Below are positions 35,901 through 44,400 of a stretch of DNA of 64,000 nt, piece after piece. This stretch comes from Parapedobacter sp051400755 (GTDB lineage: Bacteria > Bacteroidota > Bacteroidia > Sphingobacteriales > Sphingobacteriaceae): contig NZ_JBLFFL010000003.1 of assembly GCF_051400755.1 (NCBI RefSeq), positions 248,001-312,000 of the forward strand. Direction: 5' to 3'. Under the pieces are notes generated by a model. The model did no database searches, was not told the DNA's origin, and was given only the letters and a program-made list of their open reading frames with translations. The translations under genes and the position numbers were made by a program. Position 1 is the first letter of the stretch; every line of letters begins with the position of its first letter.

Positions 35901-36942
35901 CGAGCTGACCGCGGTAAAACTGAATAACCGGAACTATAGCACATCATTCCAGTATTCCGGACAGGCAGACGATTTTGAAAGCCTTACCCCTGTGACCACC
36001 GGCAATTACAGCATTTCGTACCTCGCCATCGGCACCGCATTCAAGGATCACGAATCGCTCTTCCGCAGGTTTGAGCGCAATCGCCAAACGGTATCGGAGC
36101 GGCTTGGTCAGCTGAATCCCAACTCCTCGGGACAAAACGAAGGTTTTGCCGATGGGTATGATCGCACTGCTCAAGACGTAGTGGTCAATGCGTTTCTCGC
36201 AGCTTACCGCGGCAAGGATGCGGGGCGTTCCCGGCTTGGCAGCTTCCCTGAAATCCCCATGCCCAACTGGACCATCGCCTATAGCGGATTGAACAATATC
36301 CCCCTGTTCAGCGAATTCCTCACCTCACTTACGCTCCGCCACGGTTACGACACGCGCTATTCTGTCAATGGGTATAACTCGGTGATCCGGTATGATGAAG
36401 CCGGTGGCTTCCCGTCGGAACGCGACATCAATGATAACTTTTTGCCGCAATTCCAATTCCAGCAGATATCCATATTGGAGCAGTTTACACCGCTGCTTGG
36501 TTTTGATGCCCGCTTCAAGAACAACCTGACGACCAATGCCGAATTCCGCAAAGCGCGCACGCTCAACCTCAGCCTGCAAAACAGCCAGTTGGCGATGCTC
36601 AGCGACCAGTCCTTTGTGTTTGGCATGGGTTATCGGGCCGTCGGGTTCCAGATGCCCTTTGGTTGGTTCAACAATTTCAAATTGAATAACGACCTCAACT
36701 TCCGCCTGGACGTTTCGATCAACGACCTGAAAACGGTCGTGTACCGTTCGGATATCAACGAGGCGGAGGTGTCGGCCGGCAATAAAAGCATCTCATACCG
36801 GCCTTCAGTGGATTACATCATCAACCAGCGATTCAACATCCGGCTATTCTTCGACAGCAATTCCGTACGGCCATATACCTCACAGACCTTTGCGACGTCG
36901 TATGCCAATTTCGGGTTTAATTTGAGATTGATGTTGCAGTAA
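29908..36942 (+). CDS. sprA: SprA/Sov, outer-membrane translocon of the type IX secretion system
   Basis: Giant 36-strand beta-barrel that forms the exit channel of the type IX secretion system; essential for secretion, and for gliding in motile species. 2344 residues, the expected size. The N-terminal signal peptide (about 2-27, ending GAQ) is followed by family segments such as GNTIDIIPRGSADITIMAQQ, QLGGTIMNLTERPLTQKVN and FAGTRNGITYVDDFENS. The protein ends with a strand-like GFNLRLMLQ. The start appears to be TTG at 29908: it is the only usable codon before the signal peptide, because an in-frame stop lies at 29887 and the next Met is inside the hydrophobic core. It is probably co-transcribed with ruvA. 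A large inverted repeat follows the stop codon. Confidence 0.97.
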   Translation: MERTIPIRLFWLLLPFLLAMASNAGAQVSVDSLQRDSVKLRYPLYDLPFLNLYQKRGPLDLGTPSNITREVIFDPLSRQYIIREKLGSRFYRPPQYLTIEEYQQYESQLLKRNYWRQLSDQQLTDYRQDRLIPTIYVQSEAFERIFGGNTIDIIPRGSADITIMAQQNKNANPMFNERQRRQWGFDFDQRIQMNLTGQIGDRLKLTTNYNTEAQFDFENQIRLDYTGKDDDIIKRIELGNVSMPLNTTLISGTQALFGLKTQLQFGRLNVTGIFSQQRSQQREITIKNGAQESEFALKADEYEDNQHYFLAQYFRENFNRAMALAPILTTDINITQIEVWVSNRSNSVDDSRDVLALMDLGEYEPYNTALIGPGNTRYPSTGIPGEPAQLMSNNLLEILPPDARLTQSNAVQGFFTSTGRNDNYAKLTYARKLREGTEYTINRRLGFISLNMPLNNDQILAVAYRYTAGGREYQVGEFSTDVPVTPSQPQMLVAKLLKNEILKTNLPIWDLMMKNIYSVGAYGIGQQNFRFNIFRIEDESGVERPVMYEGQNTQNKLWIQLAGLDRLNPQNAQQPDGFFDFLPGITIDPERGRIMFPMVEPFGNDLASQFIPGSEQALIDKYTYQALYDSTKAIAQQFFPNQNRYLIKGSYESEVGTEFQLGAINVPRGSVQVFAGPAPLQEGVDFMVDYDIGRVRILNEALLQSGQPIRIKMENNQLFGLQQRTMLGGRLDYLVNDKLQLGGTIMNLTERPLTQKVNIGEEPISNTMWGLDLTYNSPSRWLTRMVDKIPFLDTKEPSSISFYGEFAQLLPGHPRALNFAGTRNGITYVDDFENSRSFIDIKGAFTWQLSGTPQLFPEAQLMDDLQYGFNRARLAFYNIDPIFYRNINLTPSNINNAELSRHRVREVLEQEVFPYRESTTGLPMFLSTLDLAFYPTIRGPYNYTASGVNPDGTLANPRSRWGGMFRKIDAPDFEAQNIEFIELWMMDPFLTNPNSQGGDLYFNLGNMSEDILKDGRKAMENGMSPSGDLSEIDETNWGRVPRKQPVIQAFDNDPTARARQDIGLDGLNDTDERGFHGDFLGRVQGMLTATAAQELGEDPSGDNFQYFRGLELDNQNAGILKRYERFNGPEGNSKTPEQSVGVETSASTLLPDGEDINRDNNMNEAEEYYQYRLSLRPQDMQVGQNYISDMHTAEVRLPDGTTEQVKWYQFRIPLSQYQERIGDIRDFKSIRFVRMFMTDFADTAVVRLGQMQLVRGEWRRYNAENNNAKVVADPSMGNVPLDNSTIEVAAVNIEQNGNRQPIPYVVPPGIERQLDWGNLNNSVQLNEQSLSLDVKNLRDGYGRAAYRTATNDFRAYGRLEMFIHAEGTYLQDGDFRAFIRVGTDDQYNYYQYDMPLKITQPGTRDAELIWPQENRMNVRIGIFQEAKEARNRAMRDGQPWPINEPFTFFDGENRVTIVGQPDISKVRFYMLGVMNPLRGTEVSTANDDGLDKSGLFWFNEFRLTDFDDKGGWAVTARMNAQLADFANVTLSGSKTTVGFGSIEQRIGERSRSDDLYLDLVTSAELGKFFPVDYGLRIPLFFSYTRQVGTPEYNPLMPDIELNSALANLSRNQRDSLLRVTQDFSTRRSFNLTNVRKIRTDIEKSVRPWDIENFSATYAYSQYYQRDYLTETALQKNYRAALDYTFSSNDDLSFEPLKKLIKNKHLGILSDFNFNLMPSLLNFRIDVNRIYNENTLRENNSADNFLPAMGTLYNKNFTMNRLYGISWNLTKSLKLDFNATNYAIVDEPDGRINGLKRDTLWENFWRLGRTTDYNHMMNITYSLPIHKLPGLDWISVETRYGTQFNWQTEPLLSMQSPDIDMGNSIQNSRTIQLNPTFNMDGLYRKFGFIRNNTGLDASGTAAFFTGLLTSIKNINAAYTRVQNTFLPGYLPKTNVLGYDFDHNAPGWGFLFGSQRDIRQRAAANGWITNDTLQTQLYMTSLTEDLSMRAILEPIRDLRIELTAVKLNNRNYSTSFQYSGQADDFESLTPVTTGNYSISYLAIGTAFKDHESLFRRFERNRQTVSERLGQLNPNSSGQNEGFADGYDRTAQDVVVNAFLAAYRGKDAGRSRLGSFPEIPMPNWTIAYSGLNNIPLFSEFLTSLTLRHGYDTRYSVNGYNSVIRYDEAGGFPSERDINDNFLPQFQFQQISILEQFTPLLGFDARFKNNLTTNAEFRKARTLNLSLQNSQLAMLSDQSFVFGMGYRAVGFQMPFGWFNNFKLNNDLNFRLDVSINDLKTVVYRSDINEAEVSAGNKSISYRPSVDYIINQRFNIRLFFDSNSVRPYTSQTFATSYANFGFNLRLMLQ

Positions 36943-36958
36943 TAGGTAATTGGCGCAA

Positions 36959-37040
36959 TAAGCAGTTAGAAAGTCCAACGGAACGGTAACGCTCACTTCG
37001 TTCACGCCACTAGGTTCCTTTTGGACTTTCTAAACTGCTT
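36959..37040. terminator. Long inverted repeat after sprA, probable bidirectional terminator
   Basis: The 19-base arm ending at 36978 (core GTTAGAAAGTCCAA) pairs with TTGGACTTTCTAAAC and beyond (37021-37040), with a single extra T in the right arm. Inside, GGAAC and GTTCC can extend the stem. The right arm is T-rich (CCTTTTGGACTTTCTAA) but not followed by a pure T-run. It lies between the convergent sprA and lectin genes, so it may end both transcripts. Confidence 0.6.
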
Positions 37041-37057
37041 GAGGGGAAGGGTCTGTA

Positions 37058-38287
37058 TTATTTTACTAACGTTCCCCAAAAACTGATTTCAGCAAGTAAA
37101 ATACGCGGGGGTTGAGTAGGATTGAAATGCTCCAAGCTTCTGAATCGGATGTACCTTACGGTAGCATCGGGATCGGCCGAATCGGCGGGTACAAATTCAA
37201 AATCTAACCCATTATCAGAAAGCGCAATATCTTCACCTGTAGGAGCCTGCCAAGGATCGGCCATTCCATTACCCGACGGTTGAACACATTCAAATTTACC
37301 CAAAAGCGTCCAACTACCGTCCAGACTGCCATCCGGATTTGGGTCTAATGATCCGTATATTTCAAATACCCTCGGATGACCTCTGTTCCAACGATCGTCA
37401 TTATTGTTCCGCGGCCACAGCTTCATCTTAGTCAGTTTTGCTTTCAGACCTAAATCCCATGTAATTGTACTTGGTAAGGTTGCAGGATCCGCCGAGTGCA
37501 TGAAATTAGTTGTGTTTTCGTCCCATAATTGTGTTAAGGGATAACTACCATTGATTTCCACATCACCTGGCATACTCTTGGCCACCCAGTTAGTCTTTGG
37601 GATCAATAATACCGGATCAATCATTGTTTCGACCGTTGTCGCTTGGAATACATCTACTGCCAGCGAGTCCGGTTTATGTGTCGTACTGTAGGATAAAGGC
37701 ATATCGATGTCGAAATATGGAAGCAGCGTTTCGGTTTCCAAAGTATCGACATCCGTGGTCTGGCTGTCACCGTTTATATCCGTCCAGTTCAGGTGGATAC
37801 CTACTTCAGAGCTTTCGGCTATTCCCCAATTCAGTTTAAGATCTTGTCCGTCATAATAAGTACTCTTCAACAAACGATTAGTCAACAAGCCCCGGTAACT
37901 ATCGCCATACACCGTACCCATCATTTCAATAGGAATAGACTTATTCCCTTCATCGTCATAGGTGTGAATCATAAATGAATAGGTGCCTTCACTAATCGGA
38001 TCGATAATATAGCTGACCGTATCCATGTCTGCATCCACCGGCAGTTCGACCGAGTCGGTGTAATTATTCCAGAATATTCTTGCTTTCCGTATTCTGGGAT
38101 CGGTACCTCTCAGCCACGATATTTTAATGCGATTGTCGCCGGAATACGCAATCGGGACATGCGCCGGCCCGGGATATATCAATCCGTTTGGAACGATATA
38201 ATCCTCGTAAATATCCGTTTGGCTATCGCATGAAGAGAATCCCAAAATGACCCCAATAAAGATGACAATTAGTGTATTCTTCATCAC
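37058..38287 (-). CDS. Surface lipoprotein, DUF4998 plus discoidin-like (DUF5000) domain
   Basis: 409-residue lipoprotein (lipobox GFSSC, about Cys20) probably displayed on the cell surface as a glycan-binding accessory of the SusCD pair. The N-terminal half (about 35-225, GDNRIKISWLRGTDPRIRKA, ARIFWNNYTDSVEL) looks like tandem fibronectin-like DUF4998 folds. The C-terminal 160 residues (ITWDLG, KLWPRNNNDDRWNRGHPRVF, VRYIRFRS, EISFWGTLVK) form an F5/8-type C (discoidin) jelly roll. The C-terminal domain is clearly paralogous to that of the neighbouring gene. It is the last gene of the ECF-controlled cluster, 23 bases after that paralogue. Confidence 0.85.
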   Translation of the reverse strand: MMKNTLIVIFIGVILGFSSCDSQTDIYEDYIVPNGLIYPGPAHVPIAYSGDNRIKISWLRGTDPRIRKARIFWNNYTDSVELPVDADMDTVSYIIDPISEGTYSFMIHTYDDEGNKSIPIEMMGTVYGDSYRGLLTNRLLKSTYYDGQDLKLNWGIAESSEVGIHLNWTDINGDSQTTDVDTLETETLLPYFDIDMPLSYSTTHKPDSLAVDVFQATTVETMIDPVLLIPKTNWVAKSMPGDVEINGSYPLTQLWDENTTNFMHSADPATLPSTITWDLGLKAKLTKMKLWPRNNNDDRWNRGHPRVFEIYGSLDPNPDGSLDGSWTLLGKFECVQPSGNGMADPWQAPTGEDIALSDNGLDFEFVPADSADPDATVRYIRFRSLEHFNPTQPPRILLAEISFWGTLVK

Positions 38288-38310
38288 AAGTGATTTTTAA
38301 TGAGTTAAGT

Positions 38311-39522
38311 TTAATTGATTAATTCTCCCCAAAAGCTCAATTCCAAAACATGAACCGTCGAAAATGCCGCATTGGAATAGGTAGATACGGTCCTGAACCT
38401 AAGATACCTGACTGGGGTGAACGGATCCGGGGCGAAATCACTGACGGCAAATTCAAACTCGATGCCTTCATCTGCAAAGGCAATGTCTTCCTGGGTAATT
38501 TGCGCTCCGGGCCCGGATGGCTTCAAACTCTCAAATCGTCCGAGCGGTATCCAACTATCGTCGAGTTCTCCGGTAGGATTGGGCGAAACAGAACCCCATA
38601 TTTCAAATACTTTGGCATGTCCTCTGGCCCACCTGTCATCTGCATGCTTGCGCGGCCAATATTTTAAACGGCTTAACTTGACGGTCCTTCCCAGATCCCA
38701 GGTGATGTTGTGCGGAAGCATTTGGGTTTCCAAACCATGAAATCCATCCTGATCATAATTCTCATCCCAGATTCTTGTTGTTGGGTAACCTGTATTAACC
38801 GGAGGTACATCGCCGGGCAACGTATAAGCGTTCCAAGTGGATTTGGGAATAAACTCTTCAAACCATGGTGTCACCTCGGCTGTAACGGTATCTGAAAAAT
38901 TACCCCATCTATCGCGAATGTACATCGCAAACTCTTGTTCTTCAGGAGCTAATCCGTCAACACCGCGATAGGTAAACGTTCCTTTTGGCGTAGCGGTATA
39001 ATACGTGATTAACTCACTCATATACCCCAAATTCGCCGTATCCGCCATCAATACGATTGCTAAATTTGCTTCTTCAGGATTTTCAAAATCGATCGCTACT
39101 CCTCCGAACGTATCCCTGAACTTTTTCGTTGCCAGTTGTACGGGAGCCGTTGTTGGGTTAATTTGTACAATATGAGGTGCTGATTCTTTTTCATTTTTCC
39201 CAACGGCATATAGTTTAACGTCGTACGTGTCCGTAGTGCCGAATCCTTCCAGCACCAAGGAATCCGTGAAGTACGAAGATTTTGTTTCGCGTATGACCCC
39301 GGGTTTGATTTCATATTCAGCACGGACGTAAAGCAAATTTTTATCTACCGGTAATGTATATTTCAATACAGCTCCGCCCGGTCTGTTTTCTACGGTTACA
39401 TTGGTCACCTGACCAGGGGCTGCTGCAGTATCGTCGATAAAATCAATACGACCCTCTTCCTTGCAACTGATCCATAGCATCGACATGAGCAAGATACTGA
39501 TAGCTATAATTCTATTTTTCAT
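38311..39522 (-). CDS. Surface lipoprotein, DUF4959-DUF5126-DUF5000 (discoidin-like)
   Basis: 403-residue lipoprotein (lipobox MLWISC, about Cys20). An N-terminal fibronectin-like DUF4959 region (about 30-125, PGQVTNVTVENRPGGAVLKY) is followed by a DUF5126 region (about 130-225) and a C-terminal discoidin-like domain (NITWDLGRTVKLSRLKYWP, HAKVFEIWGS, VRYLRFRTV, LELSFWGELIN). This domain order is typical of proteins encoded next to SusD in Bacteroidetes PULs and thought to bind glycans. It lies 18 bases after susD and is followed by the paralogous DUF4998 lipoprotein. Confidence 0.87.
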   Translation of the reverse strand: MKNRIIAISILLMSMLWISCKEEGRIDFIDDTAAAPGQVTNVTVENRPGGAVLKYTLPVDKNLLYVRAEYEIKPGVIRETKSSYFTDSLVLEGFGTTDTYDVKLYAVGKNEKESAPHIVQINPTTAPVQLATKKFRDTFGGVAIDFENPEEANLAIVLMADTANLGYMSELITYYTATPKGTFTYRGVDGLAPEEQEFAMYIRDRWGNFSDTVTAEVTPWFEEFIPKSTWNAYTLPGDVPPVNTGYPTTRIWDENYDQDGFHGLETQMLPHNITWDLGRTVKLSRLKYWPRKHADDRWARGHAKVFEIWGSVSPNPTGELDDSWIPLGRFESLKPSGPGAQITQEDIAFADEGIEFEFAVSDFAPDPFTPVRYLRFRTVSTYSNAAFSTVHVLELSFWGELIN

Positions 39523-39540
39523 CTGTGTATAATTTTATCG

Positions 39541-41475
39541 TTACCACCCAATATTTTGTACTAAGTTTGGATTCACTTCAATATCGCTGGTTCTGATGGG
39601 CCAGAAATAGTCGCGGATGCCAAATGTTTGGTTTAACAAAAGCTGCGGTTGGTACATCAGCCGGTTGACTTCTTCTTCTGTCCCGTCAACGGTGGATACC
39701 ATCATGTTCCACCCTTGCAGCGGGGTATGGTATTCAGTCGGTGCAGTTTTCCACCGCCGAATATCCCAAAAGCGTTGTCCCTCGAACGAAAGTTCGATCA
39801 AGCGTTCCCGTTGTACAATTTCACGCATACCCACCTGGGTGTTGTATTTCTGGTTATTAGCATAGGTATCCCACGATTCCTTCACGCCCTTTAAACCAGC
39901 ACGGGTGCGAACCAGATCGATATATCGAAACAGTTCGGCGCTATTGGATCCGTTGGGACCTTCGGCTTCGTTTATCGCTTCGGCATATAATAGGTACAGA
40001 TCGCTCAACCGCATGACAGGCCAGGCATAACTTGGTGAAGATATGCTGTTGATCGCATTGAACTGTGCCTCATACGGGATGAATTTTTTAGGGATATAGC
40101 CCGTCCAGTTACCCTGTCCCTGCGAGCCGTCTGTTTCGCCCACTTTAAAGGCAAGGTACCGTAACGATGATGCATCTTTATCATTATATTGCCCCGCTCC
40201 GAACCACACACCTCCATCGAAGCCTACCCATGCATAAAAACGGGGTTCACGATCGAAATGCATATCGACCGTGGTTCTTCCCTGCCGGATATAAAGTTTA
40301 TCCGCTGCCTGTGCGGTTCTCAGGTTGTAAAGATCTCCGATATTCCTCGTTTTATCCTCCTTAAGCGGTACGCCATTTTCCGTGTAAAACATTTCGGCAA
40401 TCTTGATCGGCATACCCAACCACTGGCAAACGTCGTTGCTATTGATATAATCCGGATTTAGCTTCGGCATGGATGCATGGATCATCCCCCCACTTGTAGG
40501 AATTGAAATCATTTGTGTGTTTGCCCAGATAATTTCACTACTTGATCGGAAATTAAAAGCATTCCGGAGGGTTACATTCAAAACGGTTGTATCGTTGTAT
40601 CGGTTGGCAGCATCGTCAAACGCATATAACCTGATCCCTGCTTCATGGCAAATATCAATCGCTTCCTTGCATGCGGCTATTGCCGATTCCCATTTTTCGG
40701 ATTTGAATGTTGCGTCGAACAGGGGTGTGCCGTCATGGTTTCTCAACGTTGCCTGATCATTATTACCGTTGAACAACGGGCTTGCTGCAGTTACGAGCAC
40801 TTTTGCCTTCAGTGAGAGCGCGATGGGTTTGGTAATCCGTCCATAGTCGCTTGCCGGATCCAGTATAATCGTGGGCAGCATATCGCCCACACATGCTTCA
40901 TCCAATAATTGCACGATGTAATTGAAACACTCGTCGACCGGCTCCCGTTCTACTTTCACAGCATACACATCCGCATCTACCGGCATATTTTCCCGGATCA
41001 GGGGTATCGGACCGTACATCTGTACCAGACTAAAATGATAATAGGCCTTCAACACTTTTGCCTCAGCGGCCCATTGCTCGCGCTCCCAAGCAGGCAAGTC
41101 GGGAACTAAATCGACATTTTCCAAAAACGTATTGCAAACACGCAACGCCTCATACATACCGCCCCATCTTGCAAGTACCGGACTGGTAGCATTTTGCAAT
41201 CCTTCGCTTATATCAAGGCCGGCAAGTGAAAAACGGCCAGCAAAATGGGTGGTTCTTCTGGTCCATATGTCGTCTCCTCCTAATGTGGTCGGATCACCCG
41301 ATCCTCCATTTTTTGGCATATACGAATAACAGGTCGCCAAATATTTAAGGGCTTGTGTTCTCGAATTGAATGCCATATCTAAGGTAGCAATACCGTCGGG
41401 TACTACGTCCAGCCAGTCGCTGCAAGCGGTTAAGCTCATTATAGCGGCAAATATTATGATTTTTAATTTTTTCAT
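39541..41475 (-). CDS. SusD/RagB-family nutrient-binding lipoprotein
   Basis: 644-residue SusD-like protein with a lipobox at LTACSDW (about Cys18). Characteristic parts are LDMAFNSRTQALKYLATCYS near the N-terminus, AEAKVLKAYYHFSLVQMYGPIPLI (in part AEAKVLKAYYHFSLV), LSDLYLLYAEAINEAEGPNG, and the C-terminal RERLIELSFEGQRFWDIRRW typical of RagB. It works with the STN-containing SusC encoded 15 bases upstream. The glycan is unknown because no hydrolase accompanies the cluster. Confidence 0.96.
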   Translation of the reverse strand: MKKLKIIIFAAIMSLTACSDWLDVVPDGIATLDMAFNSRTQALKYLATCYSYMPKNGGSGDPTTLGGDDIWTRRTTHFAGRFSLAGLDISEGLQNATSPVLARWGGMYEALRVCNTFLENVDLVPDLPAWEREQWAAEAKVLKAYYHFSLVQMYGPIPLIRENMPVDADVYAVKVEREPVDECFNYIVQLLDEACVGDMLPTIILDPASDYGRITKPIALSLKAKVLVTAASPLFNGNNDQATLRNHDGTPLFDATFKSEKWESAIAACKEAIDICHEAGIRLYAFDDAANRYNDTTVLNVTLRNAFNFRSSSEIIWANTQMISIPTSGGMIHASMPKLNPDYINSNDVCQWLGMPIKIAEMFYTENGVPLKEDKTRNIGDLYNLRTAQAADKLYIRQGRTTVDMHFDREPRFYAWVGFDGGVWFGAGQYNDKDASSLRYLAFKVGETDGSQGQGNWTGYIPKKFIPYEAQFNAINSISSPSYAWPVMRLSDLYLLYAEAINEAEGPNGSNSAELFRYIDLVRTRAGLKGVKESWDTYANNQKYNTQVGMREIVQRERLIELSFEGQRFWDIRRWKTAPTEYHTPLQGWNMMVSTVDGTEEEVNRLMYQPQLLLNQTFGIRDYFWPIRTSDIEVNPNLVQNIGW

Positions 41476-41490
41476 GTTGCTTATACTTAA

Positions 41491-44400
41491 CTAATTGAAA
41501 GCAAAATTTAACCCAACATTAAATACCCGCTGATTAGGATAGCCCAATCCATTACCGGCCATTTCCACATCCCACATTTTAAATTTACTGAGCAGAAGCA
41601 GGTTGGTTCCATTAAGATAGATCCGGAGATTAGTCATTTTTATCCGTTCAGTTAACCGACTGGGTACCGTATAGCCCAACTCCATCTGCTTAACGCGCAA
41701 AAAATTGCCATTGCGCATAAACCAGGTATTCCGTTGGTCTGAGGGCCACTGTGCACCATTTCCATCCGTAAAGGCTCCTGGTACATTGTTGGTGTTGACC
41801 CTTGTATCCAACCGGGGCCAGGTAGCGTATAAATCTTGATTTTCTTCAGACCAATAGCTGTCGGCATATGCCTGGAGAATCTGAGCGTCGCCAAGAAAGG
41901 GGGCTGTACTATGTGCATTGATCCAAAACGATTGCCGGGCTGCCCCTTGGAAAAATACCGAAAAATCAAATCCTTTTAACCCCATTGACACCCCAAATCC
42001 ATAAACAATTTCAGGAACTGTTGGGTGACCTAAGGGGACCCTATCGGCTTCGGTAATCTGACCATCACGGTTTACATCCAGGTATTTGATATCTCCTCCG
42101 CCATATTCGGAAGTACCTATATTTTGCGGCGGCGAGCTGGCCGCTTCTTCATCATCTACAAAAAGCCTTTCAGCGATATACCCGGTTGCCTGATTTAATG
42201 ACAAGCCTACCCGTGAGCGCCAAGGTTCATTGTACTCCGGTTCTTCATACACATCATACCGGCTGGTCGCATACGTAAAATTTGCGCGCGCCGAAGACCA
42301 AAAATCGCTATTCCAGCTCTTCTGGTATTCCAGCATCATATCGACACCTCTGCCCGATGCTTCGCCAACATTTGCTCGCGGCACCGCCGTCAAGCCCATG
42401 GTGTTGGGAATACTTGCCCTCGTCATCAGGATATTGTCTCTTTTTTCAGTAAAATACTCCGTAACGATATTCAGATCATTCCACAAACCTAATTCAAGCG
42501 CAAAATTTTGTTTGTAGGACTTTTCCCAGGATATATAGGGATTGGCGTATCGGCTGATTGTGATGCCGTTATAAATCGTATTATATTCCGATCCGAAAAT
42601 GGCGCGTCTTCCGGTATTATCCATATTTACTTCGGAAAGATAAAAGAACCGGTCTTCGGCTCCACCGATCTGGTCATTCCCAATTAAACCGTATGTATAG
42701 CGCAGTTTCAGATTACTAACAACGGGCTTTACATCTTCCCAGAACTTTTCGTTAGATATGAGCCATGCGGCGCCTGCAGATGGGAAAAAACCGAAACGGT
42801 TAGTTACATCAAAACGTTCGCTTCCGTTATATCCGAAGTTAAATTCGGCAAAATAACGGGAGTCATACGAATAGGTTATACGCCCCGACAAACCTAAATT
42901 TCTGGAAGGAAGCGACAATTGTAACGAACCTGCGTTGGCGGTCAATGTCTCCCGTGCCTGAAACACCAACATATTGCTGAGGTTATGTTTCCCGAAATCA
43001 CGGACGTAGTTTAAGGCTCCCTCAAAATAAAACGAGGAATACTGTTCTCTTTCCCCTGGCAGTTCTCCGTATCCTAAATATTCTGTACCAATAAGCGTTT
43101 CTACTAAGTTGTAATCTCCTGTTAGCCTGTTATACCTACTGATTTCATGATAGAACGGATTATATGCCCGGTTGACCGCAAATTGTGATAAGCGGCTGAT
43201 ATTTAACATCCCCCTGCCAGTCAGGCCCTGGGTAATGAAATTCAAATCCTGCTTCAACTCTACCTGAGCCAATATCTGCGAGCGCGACCGCTCTTTGTAA
43301 CCGCGAACCATTTCTGCATAGGGATTGATTTTGCTATTGTTCCAGTTGCCGAACAAAATATGTTGCGCATATTGGAAATCTTCGTCCGCAGGGTAATAAG
43401 CAGGGAAAAGCACCGGATTGGAGTGTACCATTAAATTATACATCTCGGCTCCTCCTTGCAAAGGACCTCTGTATTCTTCAAAATTGGCGCTCAAACGTAC
43501 AATCAATTCGGTGGTATTGGTCAGATCAATATTGACATTCGAACGCAAATCGTAATTATTAATCGCGATGTTGTTATTGAAATTATTGCGTTTGTCCACG
43601 TTAAGGATACCATTGTCGCGATTGAATGAGCCGGCAACATAGTAACGAGCAACCCCACCACCTCCGCTGACGTTCAAATTACTGCGCTGATTCATCGTAT
43701 AATCCTTAAACAACATGTTTTCCCAGTCGTTTGCGGGATAAATAAGCGGATACCTGCCTGCCTCCGTCATTTCAATTTTTTCTTGGGAATATAAAATGGT
43801 TCCCAAGGGGTCTCGGGTAAGGATCGCTTCGTTGTGCATTTTCATATACGTCACGGGATCAGCAACATCAACCGTCTGCGTTGGGGCCGACATCGAATTT
43901 TCGACGCGGAATGAAAATTTTGCAGGACCTTCTTTACCCTGTTTCGTAGTCACCAAAATCACCCCGTTTGCACCGCGGGAACCGTACAAAGCTGTTGCGG
44001 TAGCATCTTTCAGTATTGAAAAACTCTCGATGTCATCTGGGCGAAGGCGAGCAAGATCGTCCGGTGTGAGTTGTATCCCGTCGATTAATATCAAGGGGTT
44101 GGTGTTTGTCCCAAAAGTCGTTATGCCCCGGACAAAGAAATCGGCATTATCTTGCCCTGGTTCCCCGCTTCGCTGATACGCGATAATGCCCGCCGCTTGG
44201 CCGGCCAATGCGGTGGTTAGGTTACTAGAAGGTACTTTCAGGTTGCCGGGCTTAATGGACGTAACCGAACCGACCATATCCGTCCGTTTCTGGGTGCCGA
44301 AACCCACTACTACAACGTCATCCAGCATAGAAGAGGAGATCTCGAGCACGATATCGATTTCCCGCTGGCTACCCACGGTCACTTCCTCCGTTTGATACCC

